A program made the position numbers and the translations under genes. Source: Lactobacillus sp. W8174 (GTDB lineage Bacteria > Bacillota > Bacilli > Lactobacillales > Lactobacillaceae). From it: 64,000 nt of DNA. Shown piece after piece: positions 8,386-16,861 of the stretch (positions are counted from its first letter, which is position 1; every line of letters starts with the position of its first letter). The DNA is taken from NCBI RefSeq assembly GCF_016100975.1, contig NZ_JACFRN010000002.1, forward strand, positions 86,656-150,655. The letters are read 5' to 3'. The notes beneath the pieces are model-generated. The model saw nothing but the letters and a program-made list of their open reading frames with translations. It had not been told where the DNA came from and made no database searches.

Positions 8386-9471
8386 ATGACTAAAAAGCTT
8401 TTTCGTTACCTAGCAGTTGCTATATTGGGCATTTCTGCATGTCTGGTGCTAAACCAACAAACTAATACTGTAGAAGCTAAAAGTATTGTTAAGACAGTGA
8501 TGCACGATGCCCAGGCTTATGATTTGTACGGTGATAAAGTAAAAGGAAAATATGCAGCTTATACTCAGGTTAAGTTAGATGATCAACCAATTCCATTTTC
8601 TTTTAAGCCGTTTGCACCCGCATATCAAATTAAAGGTAAAAAGCAATATATCAAGGCAAGTAACATTGACGGTGTTAAACGCAAGGTCAAACGAAACTCT
8701 TATGTTTACGCTACAAGCTCTCGGAGGGCTGACTCCCGTTTGCTTAGAAAAGGCAATACAATTACAACTTATGGCAATTCCTTCAAATTTAAAAACGGGC
8801 AACGTTATTACCGCATTGGTGGACCAAAAAAGCAATATGTTAAAGCCAGTAACTTAAGTAAGATTATTAGTTCTAATACAGAAGAAACAACTGTGAAAGT
8901 AACTGCAAAAGAAGGAGCTGGACTTTATGATTTTATTAAAGACGATACTTATTCCAAGAAAGCCAAAAGGGGTACAAAATTTACGGTAGACTATGCTGAA
9001 AATAATGGAGGAGATGAAGATGATCCCCAAATATTTACTTATCATATTAAGGGTACAAAATATTGGTTATTGAGCAGTGAAGTTAAAGCCAAAAAGAAAA
9101 TGCCTGTACATTACTATGATTCTGAACATTATTCTTACATTAAGTTTTATAAAAATACAGATGTTTACAATGCAGACGGTACTAAGCAAGATCATCACGG
9201 ACAAAAGATCAGAAAACAAGGTGGGTTTTTAAAGGTAAATAAATTGCTTTATATTTGGGTACCAGCTGAAACGAAAGCTGAATTATTTTACCACTTGAAG
9301 GGTCATGAATTTTACGCCTCTGCCTCACGAGATGGAGGAACCTCTGTAATAGATGTTGGTGATGGCTATGTTAAGCAAAAAGATGTTAAATTTATTGCTG
9401 GCCTAAAATTACGTCCGAGTAACACTGCAGAAGAAGCCCAGCAAAACGCTAAACAAAAAATAACCAAATAA
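8386..9471 (+). CDS. Secreted SLAP-domain protein 1 of a three-gene tandem array
   Basis: The 361-aa protein has a signal peptide (residues 1-31, cleavage expected after VEA). SLAP units follow: residues about 35-90 begin TVMHDAQAYD, and residues about 90-160 contain the hallmark RNSYVYATSSRRAD ... TTYGNSFKFKNG and YYRIGGPKKQYVKASN. The C-terminal half (170-361) holds further SLAP-like elements, including the phrase DTDVYNADGTKQ. SLAP domains bind wall polymers and anchor S-layer-associated proteins. I chose the ATG that follows AGAAAGGAG by 8 nt. It is the most divergent of the three paralogues (shared core, different middle). Its precise function is unknown. Confidence 0.8.
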   Translation: MTKKLFRYLAVAILGISACLVLNQQTNTVEAKSIVKTVMHDAQAYDLYGDKVKGKYAAYTQVKLDDQPIPFSFKPFAPAYQIKGKKQYIKASNIDGVKRKVKRNSYVYATSSRRADSRLLRKGNTITTYGNSFKFKNGQRYYRIGGPKKQYVKASNLSKIISSNTEETTVKVTAKEGAGLYDFIKDDTYSKKAKRGTKFTVDYAENNGGDEDDPQIFTYHIKGTKYWLLSSEVKAKKKMPVHYYDSEHYSYIKFYKNTDVYNADGTKQDHHGQKIRKQGGFLKVNKLLYIWVPAETKAELFYHLKGHEFYASASRDGGTSVIDVGDGYVKQKDVKFIAGLKLRPSNTAEEAQQNAKQKITK

Positions 9472-9475
9472 ATCA

Positions 9476-9632
9476 TTTTAAGATATTTGCCTAATTAAGT
9501 CTATCATTTTTTACCTTCATTAATTATCAAGAAAGGCACAGAATAAAATTATATGATTCCTTGTTTTGATTGCAGAAATTAGACAATCAAAAATAAAGAT
9601 AGCAATTTTTTGAAGAAGAGAGGTTAAAGTAC
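9476..9632 (+). repeat. Upstream block copy B of the SLAP array
   Basis: It is nearly identical to copy C (10811-10966) through to the GAAGAGAGGTTAAAGTAC ribosome-site region and matches copy A over its first 75 nt. Confidence 0.7.
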
Positions 9633-10742
9633 ATGAATAAGAAACTTACTCATTATTTAGCAGCCGGTTTTTTAGGCTTAACAGCCATTTGGACATTTAA
9701 TCATCAAGCCCATATTGTTCAAGCAAAGATTCCCAGCACCATAAGAACTGTCATGTATACGTCGCAAGCATACAATGAGGATGGACAAAAGGTTAAAGCT
9801 AAGTATCCAGCTTTTCATCAGGTCAAAGTTGAAAAAAGACCATTAATCCTAACTTTCAAACCCTATGCCCCATACTATAAAATTAGCGGGAAAAAGCAAT
9901 ATATCAAAGCTAATAACATCGATGGCGTTAAACGCAAGGTCAAACGTAACTCTTATGTTTATGCTACAAGTTCACGCAGGGCTGACTACCGCCTAATTCG
10001 GAAAGGAACCTCCATTACAACTTATGGTGGTACCGTCAAGTTTAAGAATGGTTTGCGCTACTACCGCATTGGTGGTCCTGCAAAACAATATGTGAAAGCC
10101 GGAAACTTGGGCAAAATCACTGCTTCAAATACCGAAGAAACTATCGCAACAGTGACAAAAGACGGTGGGACTCCAATTTATGAGATCAATAATGGTCTCA
10201 AAACTACTAAAAAGGCTAAAAAAGGTACTACGTTCGTAGTTGACCGAGCTCAAGAAGAAGGATATGCTGACGATATAACCAATATGGCTATTCCAAATGC
10301 AGTTATTTATCGCATTAAAGGGACGAATAATTGGCTCAATTGCCTAGACGTTAAAGTTAAAAAAGAGCTTCCGCATCATTTTTATAACTCCGAGCATTAT
10401 TCTTATATTAGATTTTATCAAGATACAGACGTCTATAATGCCGATGGCACCAAGCAAAATAATAATGGACAAAGAATTAGGAAACAAGGCGGTAATATAA
10501 AGGTAGATAAATTGCTTTATATATGGGTACCAGCCGAAAATAAAGCAGAACTGTTTTATCATATGAAGGGTCATTGGTTTTATGCCACTAATAAGCCAGA
10601 CGGAAGTGGCGGTAGTGAAGTAGATTTTGGCGATAGCTATGTCAAAGCGAGTGATGTTAGATTTATTGACGGCGTAAAACTAAAGCCGATCAACACAGCT
10701 GAAGAAGCAAGTCAAGCTGCTAAGCAAAAAATGACCAAATAA
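9633..10742 (+). CDS. Secreted SLAP-domain protein 2 of the tandem array
   Basis: The 369-aa protein begins MNKKLTHYLAAGFLGLTAIW. The signal peptide ends about VQA at residue 31. It has the same layout as its neighbours: an N-terminal SLAP pair (TVMYTSQAYNEDGQKVK and NSYVYATSSRRADYRLIRKG) and a C-terminal half with TDVYNADGTKQNNNGQ. It is so close to the third protein, at both DNA and protein level and including upstream sequence, that the two are a recent tandem duplication with a period of about 1334 bp. It is presumably non-covalently anchored in the wall. GAAGAGAGG precedes the ATG. Confidence 0.8.
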   Translation: MNKKLTHYLAAGFLGLTAIWTFNHQAHIVQAKIPSTIRTVMYTSQAYNEDGQKVKAKYPAFHQVKVEKRPLILTFKPYAPYYKISGKKQYIKANNIDGVKRKVKRNSYVYATSSRRADYRLIRKGTSITTYGGTVKFKNGLRYYRIGGPAKQYVKAGNLGKITASNTEETIATVTKDGGTPIYEINNGLKTTKKAKKGTTFVVDRAQEEGYADDITNMAIPNAVIYRIKGTNNWLNCLDVKVKKELPHHFYNSEHYSYIRFYQDTDVYNADGTKQNNNGQRIRKQGGNIKVDKLLYIWVPAENKAELFYHMKGHWFYATNKPDGSGGSEVDFGDSYVKASDVRFIDGVKLKPINTAEEASQAAKQKMTK

Positions 10743-10769
10743 ATTATTTTAAGAGAACTAAATAATTTA

Positions 10770-10812
10770 AATGCACCTAATAGTAAAAGCCAGCTATTGG
10801 ATGCATTTTTTA
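10770..10812 (+). terminator. Terminator of SLAP gene 2
   Basis: The stem AATGCACCTAATAG / CTATTGGATGCATT is followed by a T run. A near copy ends SLAP gene 3. Confidence 0.75.
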
Positions 10813-10966
10813 TTAAGATATTTGCCTAATTTAATTCACCATTTTTTACCTTCATTAATCACTAAGAAAAGTACAGAATGAAATTATATAATTTCTTGTT
10901 TTGATTGCAGAAATTAGAAAATCAAAAATAGAGATAGCATTTTTTGGAGAAGAGAGGTTAAAGTAC
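10811..10966 (+). repeat. Upstream block copy C of the SLAP array
   Basis: It begins TTAAGATATTTGCCTAATTT and ends with the ribosome-site region. It matches copy B over its full length with scattered changes. Confidence 0.7.
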
Positions 10967-12076
10967 ATGAATAAGAAACTTACTCATTATTTAGCAGCTG
11001 GTTTTTTAGGACTTACTGCAATTTGGGCATTTAATCATCAAGCCCATACTGTTCAGGCAAAGATTCCCAGCACTATAAGAACCGTTATGTATACATCACA
11101 AGCATACGATGAGGATGGACAAAAGGTAGACACTAAATATCCAGCTTTTCGCCGGATTGAAGTTGATAAAAAGCCATTAATCTTAGATTTCAAACCCTAT
11201 GCCCCATACTATAAAATTAGCGGCAAAAAGCAATATATCAAAGCTAATAACCTTGACGGTGTTAAACGTGAAGTTAAGCATAATTCCTATGTTTATGCTA
11301 CCAGTTCACGCAGGGCTGACTATCGTTTAATTAGAAAAGGAACTTCCATTACAACTTATGGCGGTACCGTTAAGTTTAAGAATGGTCTACGTTATTACCG
11401 CATTGGTGGTCCCGCTAAACAATATGTGAGAGCCAGCAACTTGGGCAAAATCATTGCTTCAAACACTGAAGAAACTATCGCAACAGTGACAAGCGACGGT
11501 GGTGCACCAATTTATAAGATCGATAATGGGGTCAAAACTGTTAAAAAGGCTAAAAAAGGTACTACGTTCGTAGTCGACCGAGCTGAAGAAGATAACTATG
11601 CGGAGGAGATTGGTCATTCGGCTATCCCAAATCCTACTATTTATCGTATTAAAGGGACGAATAATTGGCTCTATTGCCTGGACGTTAAAGTTCAAAAAGA
11701 ACTTCCGCATCATTATTATGACCTTGAGCATTATTCTTATATTAGATTTTATCAAGATACAGATGTCTATAATGCCGATGGCACCAAGCAAGATAATGAT
11801 GGACAAAGAATCAGGAAACAGGGAGGTAATATAAAGGTAGATAAATTGCTTTATATTTGGGTGCCAGCCGAAAATAAAGCCGACCTGTTTTACCATATGA
11901 AGGGTCATAGGTTTTATGCCACTGATAAGCCAGACGGAAGAGGCGGTGATCAAGTAGATTTTGGTGATAGCTATGTCAAAGCGAGTGATGTTAGATTTAT
12001 TGCCGGTGTTAGACTAAGTCCTATCAATACAGCTGAAGAAGCACAGCAAAACGCCAAGCAAAAAACTGTCAAATAA
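10967..12076 (+). CDS. Secreted SLAP-domain protein 3 of the tandem array
   Basis: The 369-aa protein is a close paralogue of the preceding gene. The start MNKKLTHYLAAGFLG was chosen by homology to gene 2 and the GAAGAGAGG site; an upstream in-frame ATG would put a charged stretch before the signal peptide. It has a signal peptide (cleavage about VQA), two N-terminal SLAP units with YYRIGGPAKQYVRASN, and a C-terminal region ending TAEEAQQNAKQK. Substitutions relative to gene 2 cluster in the middle and in charged loops (for example EEDNYAEEIGHSA against EEGYADDITNMA), which could reflect ligand or antigenic variation. Function unknown. Confidence 0.8.
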   Translation: MNKKLTHYLAAGFLGLTAIWAFNHQAHTVQAKIPSTIRTVMYTSQAYDEDGQKVDTKYPAFRRIEVDKKPLILDFKPYAPYYKISGKKQYIKANNLDGVKREVKHNSYVYATSSRRADYRLIRKGTSITTYGGTVKFKNGLRYYRIGGPAKQYVRASNLGKIIASNTEETIATVTSDGGAPIYKIDNGVKTVKKAKKGTTFVVDRAEEDNYAEEIGHSAIPNPTIYRIKGTNNWLYCLDVKVQKELPHHYYDLEHYSYIRFYQDTDVYNADGTKQDNDGQRIRKQGGNIKVDKLLYIWVPAENKADLFYHMKGHRFYATDKPDGRGGDQVDFGDSYVKASDVRFIAGVRLSPINTAEEAQQNAKQKTVK

Positions 12077-12107
12077 ATAATTTTGAAAAACCTGAATAAA
12101 TAATTTA

Positions 12108-12148
12108 AATGCACCTAATAGTAAGAATAAGCTGTTAGGCGCATTTTT
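12108..12148 (+). terminator. Terminator of SLAP gene 3
   Basis: The hairpin AAATGCACCTAA / TTAGGCGCATTT with a TTTTT tail is closely related to the one after SLAP gene 2. Confidence 0.75.
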
Positions 12149-12157
12149 GTATTATAA

Positions 12158-12192
12158 AAAGGTCCCGAAATTGAGAAAATTTTGGGACCTTT
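12158..12192. terminator. Second hairpin terminator, TCCCGAAA family
   Basis: AAAGGTCCCGAAATT pairs with AATTTTGGGACCTTT around a short loop. The palindrome can work in both directions and follows the previous terminator directly. Confidence 0.65.
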
Positions 12193-12235
12193 GTCAAATT
12201 AAGATTACACTTTTCAGAAATAACTATTTCTAAAT

Positions 12236-12380
12236 GTTCATTAGGGGAATAATACGCATAGCAGGCCAGCTTCCATAGAAAGAAGACCTGAGCCACTTCT
12301 CGGGTTATCTATAAGTTCCACTAAAGCCGTAAAAAGCAAAACCAAACCTACGCAAGTCGAAAATATCTGCCTGTTCCTAA
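12236..12380 (+). ncRNA. Possible structured RNA of unknown type
   Basis: A 250-bp non-coding stretch is less AT-rich than its surroundings. It can form a rod-like structure: TTAGG at 12241 pairs with CCTAA at 12376, GCAGGC near 12261 pairs with the GCCTG segment near 12369, and GACCTGAG (12285) pairs with CTCGGGTT (12299) as a hairpin. GGCCAG followed by CCTGAGCC is reminiscent of 6S RNA, but I see no clear promoter on either strand, and the internal loop is asymmetric. Treat the strand and family as open. Confidence 0.22.
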
Positions 12381-12447
12381 ACTTTTGCAAGAATTGAATG
12401 AGTAGCTGATAGCTTGACCATGCTGTTATTAAACCAAAGCTATCGGT

Positions 12448-12759
12448 CTATTTATCTGTATCAGCAGGACCAAGTTTAACGCCATTTTTGTATATTCTTT
12501 TTTCGTTTATTTTCATTTTATTAACAATGTCTTCACCCAAATCACTGCCAAGCATTTCTGCAATGCCCAGTAAGAATATCCCCACATCGGCTAATTCTTC
12601 ATTAATATTTTTCTTATTATTCTTGCGCCAGGCTTCAAATAACTCATTAGCTTCTCCATGTAATCGTAATAATTCAAACTCAATATCTGTGGTATTGAAA
12701 CCGTGTTTTTTCTTATTTTCCATGACTGCTTTTTGCAATTTCTTAGTGTCTATGATCAA
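12448..12759 (-). CDS. MazG-like nucleotide pyrophosphohydrolase
   Basis: The 103-aa protein carries the MazG metal-binding signature EANELFEAW ... NEELADVGIFLL (an ExxE motif followed by ExxD). A single such domain is expected to hydrolyse (d)NTPs, including damaged nucleotides, to monophosphates. The start is a TTG: AGGAG lies 8 nt upstream and no ATG fits. It is monocistronic. The natural substrate is not known. Confidence 0.8.
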   Translation of the reverse strand: MIIDTKKLQKAVMENKKKHGFNTTDIEFELLRLHGEANELFEAWRKNNKKNINEELADVGIFLLGIAEMLGSDLGEDIVNKMKINEKRIYKNGVKLGPADTDK

Positions 12760-12878
12760 TTTGGACTCCTAAATAATGATTTTATTCTATTTTATATTTA
12801 ATTTGTAAATAGGTGCAAAGAATATCAAATTAGGTTGACTAATTTTACTGTGTGAGTTTTGACGCTAGACTATATAGC

Positions 12879-13826
12879 TTAATCCTTAGATATTGAAATT
12901 TTGCCAGTTTTACTGGTAACTTTAAGCAATGGGTTTGCTTGAGAAGGGGTAGAAAAATGATGAGAATAGTATTTTTTACCAACTTTTATTTTTTGTGTAG
13001 AATCAGTTGTAAGGTCACAATTGATTTTTGGCAAATCAAACATATCGAACATGCTAAAATTACCGGTATTTAGATCGATTGTGCTTTGGCCAATAGCTTT
13101 ACTGTTGCCAAAATTAAAATTGCCATGATTGATAAAAGTATTAGTTTTTAGCTTACTACTATAAATATAAATGTTTCCTTTATTTACATTGAAATTACTG
13201 CTTTTTAATTTAGAATCAAAGACATCTATGCATTCATTATCCTCGTCATGATTTTGTTTGGCGTCATAGTTTTTAACTGTAAAGGTCACATTATTTGCTT
13301 TAACGTCTGAAATAAAAAGGGATCCTGCAGTTGAGCTTAAATTAATACTGGGAATATTCAATTTATCTACTATGACACCATATTCATAATTGAAACCAGT
13401 TATTTTTTTTACGCTATTTTTGTGGGGAACGGTAATATTTATTTGATAGTCACCATCGTTGAATTTATATTCGGGTTCATCATAAAGAGTAAGCTGATTG
13501 TTGTCCACTTTTGTATTAATTTTATTAACATCGGCTCCTTTTTCTCCTATAACAGTGATTTTAAATTTTTTACCTAAGTCAATGACCACATCTGGTCTGT
13601 AACAAGCAAGTTTGATTTGGCTAAATTTGGGAACAGTATAAGTTTTCTTGACTTTGCCTTTCTTTGTTTTTGTGACAACTGCTTTGTAGCTATTTGTTTT
13701 TGTAGTTTGACTGGCTTTTGCATCAACGATTCCAGTTTTCGAAAAATTGTTGTTTACTATGCCAACTGCAAAAAGAAGAGCTGCTAAAGTAGCGATACTG
13801 CCACATATTTGATAAAACTTTTTCAT
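12879..13826 (-). CDS. DUF4097-like exported beta-helix protein, paralogue 4 of the array
   Basis: The 315-aa protein has an N-terminal hydrophobic segment (residues 8-28) that is either an anchor or a signal peptide. A repetitive beta-rich body follows, resembling the putative adhesin family DUF4097. Conserved landmarks shared by all four paralogues are YRPD(V/I) in the first strand, LTIYDEPEYKFNDGDY, TVPHKNSVKKITG, LNIPSINL and a final KINCDLTTD ... H..F. It is last in a co-directional array, with 22 nt to the preceding gene. An acidic insert (DEDNECIDVFD) distinguishes it, and no LPxTG or SLAP anchor is present. Confidence 0.7.
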   Translation of the reverse strand: MKKFYQICGSIATLAALLFAVGIVNNNFSKTGIVDAKASQTTKTNSYKAVVTKTKKGKVKKTYTVPKFSQIKLACYRPDVVIDLGKKFKITVIGEKGADVNKINTKVDNNQLTLYDEPEYKFNDGDYQINITVPHKNSVKKITGFNYEYGVIVDKLNIPSINLSSTAGSLFISDVKANNVTFTVKNYDAKQNHDEDNECIDVFDSKLKSSNFNVNKGNIYIYSSKLKTNTFINHGNFNFGNSKAIGQSTIDLNTGNFSMFDMFDLPKINCDLTTDSTQKIKVGKKYYSHHFSTPSQANPLLKVTSKTGKISISKD

Positions 13827-13848
13827 TTCTAATTTACCTTCATTTTAA

Positions 13849-14751
13849 TTAATCTATTTTAATATTTCCTCTGCTGTTTACTTTAAGAAGTGGTTGATTA
13901 GGAACAGTCTTAGAAAATTGATGAGTGTAATGTCTGCTTTGAAATTTGATTTTACCTTTTGGTTTAGTTGTCAAATCATAACTGATTTTCGGAGCACCCG
14001 TCATAACAAAGTCACCTATAGCCAAATTAATTGAACTATTTCCTAAAAGGCTGGAATTTTGAATTTTGACACTACTGTATTTGAAGTCAGGTGCTAAAGC
14101 TAAATTGGCCTTTGTTTTGAACTTACTATTTTTAATTGTTAAATCTCCAACGCTTAATTTAACTGTACTGTTTTTAATTGTTGAATTTAAGACTTTCAAG
14201 TCACCATTTGTTTGCTTGACACTAACATTTTCAGAGTTGACGTGATTAAGGATAACATCGCCATAGCCTGTTTTGACATCAACACTTGGAATATTCAAAC
14301 CGTTGAAGTAGATATCACTGATATCACAATTCCCAGTAACCTTATTTATAGAGTTCTTATTAGGAACCGTTATGGTAACTGTATATCCGCCATAATTATG
14401 ATGACCGGTAGGTTTGTCATAGATAGTTAGTTTTCTGTTTTTAACGCTGACCCTGGTAAGAGCGATATGTGCTCTGTGAGTTCCGCTGGCTTGTACACTA
14501 AAAGCATTCCCTACAGCGAATTTGATATCAGGCCTATTGGTGTTAAGTTTGACTTGATCAAAATCTTTAACACTAAAACTTTTGTTGACTTTATTTTGAG
14601 ATGCAGACTTTTTGGCAAAAACGACTTTGTCATCTTGATACTGAGGATTTTGTAGGAAATTATTTGCCTTAGCGCCAATGAGCACCAATAATCCGATGAT
14701 TCCTAAAAAGCTGCCTAATTTATATAATCTTTTCATAGTTAATTTCTTCAT
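13849..14751 (-). CDS. DUF4097-like exported beta-helix protein, paralogue 3 of the array
   Basis: The 300-aa protein has one N-terminal hydrophobic helix (residues 12-28) and then the beta-rich DUF4097-type body, with the shared landmarks NRPDIKF, LTIYDKPTGH, YTVTITVPNKNSINKVTG, LNIPSVDV and KISYDLTT. The short repeated strands (for example NSTIKNSTVKLSVGDLTIKNS) are consistent with a right-handed beta-helix. It lies 22 nt from each neighbour and is probably co-transcribed. In related lactobacilli and bacilli such proteins are often linked to envelope-stress loci; that link is an inference here. Confidence 0.7.
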   Translation of the reverse strand: MKKLTMKRLYKLGSFLGIIGLLVLIGAKANNFLQNPQYQDDKVVFAKKSASQNKVNKSFSVKDFDQVKLNTNRPDIKFAVGNAFSVQASGTHRAHIALTRVSVKNRKLTIYDKPTGHHNYGGYTVTITVPNKNSINKVTGNCDISDIYFNGLNIPSVDVKTGYGDVILNHVNSENVSVKQTNGDLKVLNSTIKNSTVKLSVGDLTIKNSKFKTKANLALAPDFKYSSVKIQNSSLLGNSSINLAIGDFVMTGAPKISYDLTTKPKGKIKFQSRHYTHQFSKTVPNQPLLKVNSRGNIKID

Positions 14752-14773
14752 TTCTAATTAAAACAAATTGAAT

Positions 14774-15625
14774 CTATCTATAAAATTCTATATTTGCATT
14801 TTTACTAATTACCTTAACAGTTGGTTTGTTCGGTACGATAATAGATAGGCGTTTATGATAATCTTTATTGTCAGTTTCAATTTTATGCTTAGGATCAACG
14901 CACAGGTCATAACTTATTTTAGGAGCATCTGTCATCAAAAATAATCCTTTATTAAGAGTGAAGGAACTATCACCCATGAAAGTGCTGCCAACAACTGTCA
15001 TGCCACCCTTGCTAATGTGCACTTTAGCTTTGATTTTACTGTCATCAATAGTCATATTACCTTTACCGATGTTAATAGAGCAATTCTTTAAATTCGAATC
15101 CATTATGTCTGAAACTTCATGTTTTATTTTTAACTTAACATTTTGAGAAGAGACATGATCAAAGGCAAAATAAGCAATGTTTGATTTGAGATTTATTACT
15201 GGTATATTTAGCTTCTCTAAATATATGGAGCCTCCTCGTAAATATCCCGATACCTTTTTCAAAGCATTCTTACTTGGTACAGTAACAGTTACTTCATAAT
15301 AGCCATCATTGAAGTGTTTTTCCGGTTCATCATAAATAGTCAGTTGCTTATTTTTCACTTTGGTTTTGATTTTTTGTGCATTTCCTCCACGTTTTGCTTT
15401 AATTTCGACTTGGTATTTGTTACCCAAAGTAACATCAGTATTAGGTCTGTAAGAAGAAAATTTGATTTTATTAAATTTTTTAACTGTGTAAACTCTTTTG
15501 GTAATTTTATTGGTTTGAGCTTCTGTAATTTGATTCTTTGGCAAAGCACTATTTATTTTCAAACCTGCGAAAATAAGAAGACCAACAATTCCACAAAAAA
15601 TGCCAATTTTAAAAATCTTTTTCAT
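14774..15625 (-). CDS. DUF4097-like exported beta-helix protein, paralogue 2 of the array
   Basis: The 283-aa protein is nearly co-linear with the 283-aa paralogue upstream, which makes the pair the youngest duplication of the array. It has an N-terminal helix (residues 7-25), then RVYTVKKFNKIKFSSYRPN, LTIYDEPEKHFNDGYY, TVTVPSKNALKKVSG, LNIPVINL and KISYDLCVD. No enzymatic motif is visible. It is probably displayed on the outside of the membrane or in the wall. Confidence 0.7.
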   Translation of the reverse strand: MKKIFKIGIFCGIVGLLIFAGLKINSALPKNQITEAQTNKITKRVYTVKKFNKIKFSSYRPNTDVTLGNKYQVEIKAKRGGNAQKIKTKVKNKQLTIYDEPEKHFNDGYYEVTVTVPSKNALKKVSGYLRGGSIYLEKLNIPVINLKSNIAYFAFDHVSSQNVKLKIKHEVSDIMDSNLKNCSINIGKGNMTIDDSKIKAKVHISKGGMTVVGSTFMGDSSFTLNKGLFLMTDAPKISYDLCVDPKHKIETDNKDYHKRLSIIVPNKPTVKVISKNANIEFYR

Positions 15626-15670
15626 TTTTATTTCCTTAGTATACTTATATTAAATTTAAACAAGTAAAGC

Positions 15671-16522
15671 TTATTTAAAAAATTCTATATTTGCATTTTT
15701 GCTGGTTACTTTAACGGTTGGCTTGTTTGGTACGGATATAAGAAGCCGATTACGATGATCTTTAGTATCAGTTACAATTTTATGCTTAGGATTAACTCGC
15801 AAATCATAATTGATTTTTGGCGAACCAGTCATTGAAAATACTCCCTTATTAAGAGTAAACGAGCTATCACCCGAAAAAGTACAATCATTAATAAGCATGC
15901 CGCCTTTGGTAATGAATACTTTAGTTTTGATCTTGCTATCGTTAAAAGCTATATTGCCTTTGCCAATGTTAATGGAAGAATTTTGTAAATTTGAATCCAT
16001 TATGTCTAAAACTTGATGTTTAATCTTTAACTTAACGTTTTGAGAAGAAATATGATCCAGAGCTAAATAAGCAATGTTTGACTTAAGATTTATTACTGGG
16101 ACATTTAACTTCTCTAAATATACGGAACCTCCTCGTAAATATCCTGATACCTTTTTCAAAGCGTTCTTACTCGGTACAGTAACAGTGACTTCATAATAGC
16201 CATCATTAAAGTGCTTTTCTGGCTTATCATAAATAGTTAGTTGCTTATTTTTCACTTTGGTTTTAATTTTTTGTGCATTTCCACCACGTTTAGCTTTAAT
16301 TTTGACCTGGTATTTGTCACCTAAAGTAACAATAGTATTGGGTCTGTATGAAGAAAATTTAATTTTATTAAATTTTTTAACTGTGTAAACTCTTTTGGTA
16401 GTTTGATTAGTTTTGGCTTCTGCTACTTGAGGCTTTTGTAAAGCACTATCTATTTTCAAACCTGCGAATGTAAGAAGACCAACAATTCCACAAAAAATGC
16501 CAAATTTAAAAATCTTTTTCAT
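15671..16522 (-). CDS. DUF4097-like exported beta-helix protein, first gene of the array
   Basis: The 283-aa protein has the same architecture as the following gene: a membrane helix at residues 7-25, RVYTVKKFNKIKFSSYRPN, LTIYDKPEKHFNDGYY and KINYDLRVN. It is the promoter-proximal gene of the four. Its upstream region is AT-rich and faces the 3' end of the Rgg-type regulator gene, a candidate controller by position only. GGGGG (plus-strand CCCCC) just upstream of the ATG provides the ribosome site. Confidence 0.7.
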   Translation of the reverse strand: MKKIFKFGIFCGIVGLLTFAGLKIDSALQKPQVAEAKTNQTTKRVYTVKKFNKIKFSSYRPNTIVTLGDKYQVKIKAKRGGNAQKIKTKVKNKQLTIYDKPEKHFNDGYYEVTVTVPSKNALKKVSGYLRGGSVYLEKLNVPVINLKSNIAYLALDHISSQNVKLKIKHQVLDIMDSNLQNSSINIGKGNIAFNDSKIKTKVFITKGGMLINDCTFSGDSSFTLNKGVFSMTGSPKINYDLRVNPKHKIVTDTKDHRNRLLISVPNKPTVKVTSKNANIEFFK

Positions 16523-16861
16523 TATAATTACCCCCTCATTTTAATTTAAACGAGCTGACTTTCAATAGTTAGTTAAATCAATTACGATATTATGAAAGCA
16601 GATTTTGTTTTTTAATAATAAAAATTTTGCTGTTTATTATTAACATTATTATACTATCTTCAGCTATATTATACAATATATGATATTAGATTTTTTAGGT
16701 GATAGGCAATAGTAAACAAAAAATGGTATGTTTCATTTTGATGACGATTAGCTACTGTACCATTAATTTTTTAAGATAAAAAATAAACCTTTGAAATTTC
16801 AAAGGTTTATTTTTAGATGGCTTTTGTTAGTAACATTAGAAGTGGGCATTAATGTTTTTAT
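16523..16861. other. Intergenic region upstream of the DUF4097 array
   Basis: It is AT-rich, presumably holds the array promoter, and has a perfect palindromic terminator at 16779-16814. I see no gene. Confidence 0.4.
16779..16814. terminator. Palindromic terminator after the Rgg-type regulator
   Basis: A 36-nt perfect palindrome (half AAAAATAAACCTTTGAAA) with an A tract before and a T tract after lies 47 nt beyond the regulator stop. Confidence 0.7.

Noticed and set aside
11459..11953. 164-aa minus-strand frame opposite SLAP gene 3
   Set aside because: It is antisense to a strongly supported SLAP coding region, and an equivalent frame is broken in the sister gene.
15314..15667. 117-aa plus-strand frame opposite the DUF4097 genes
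   Set aside because: Phe-rich translation of the complement of Lys-rich codons; no ribosome site.
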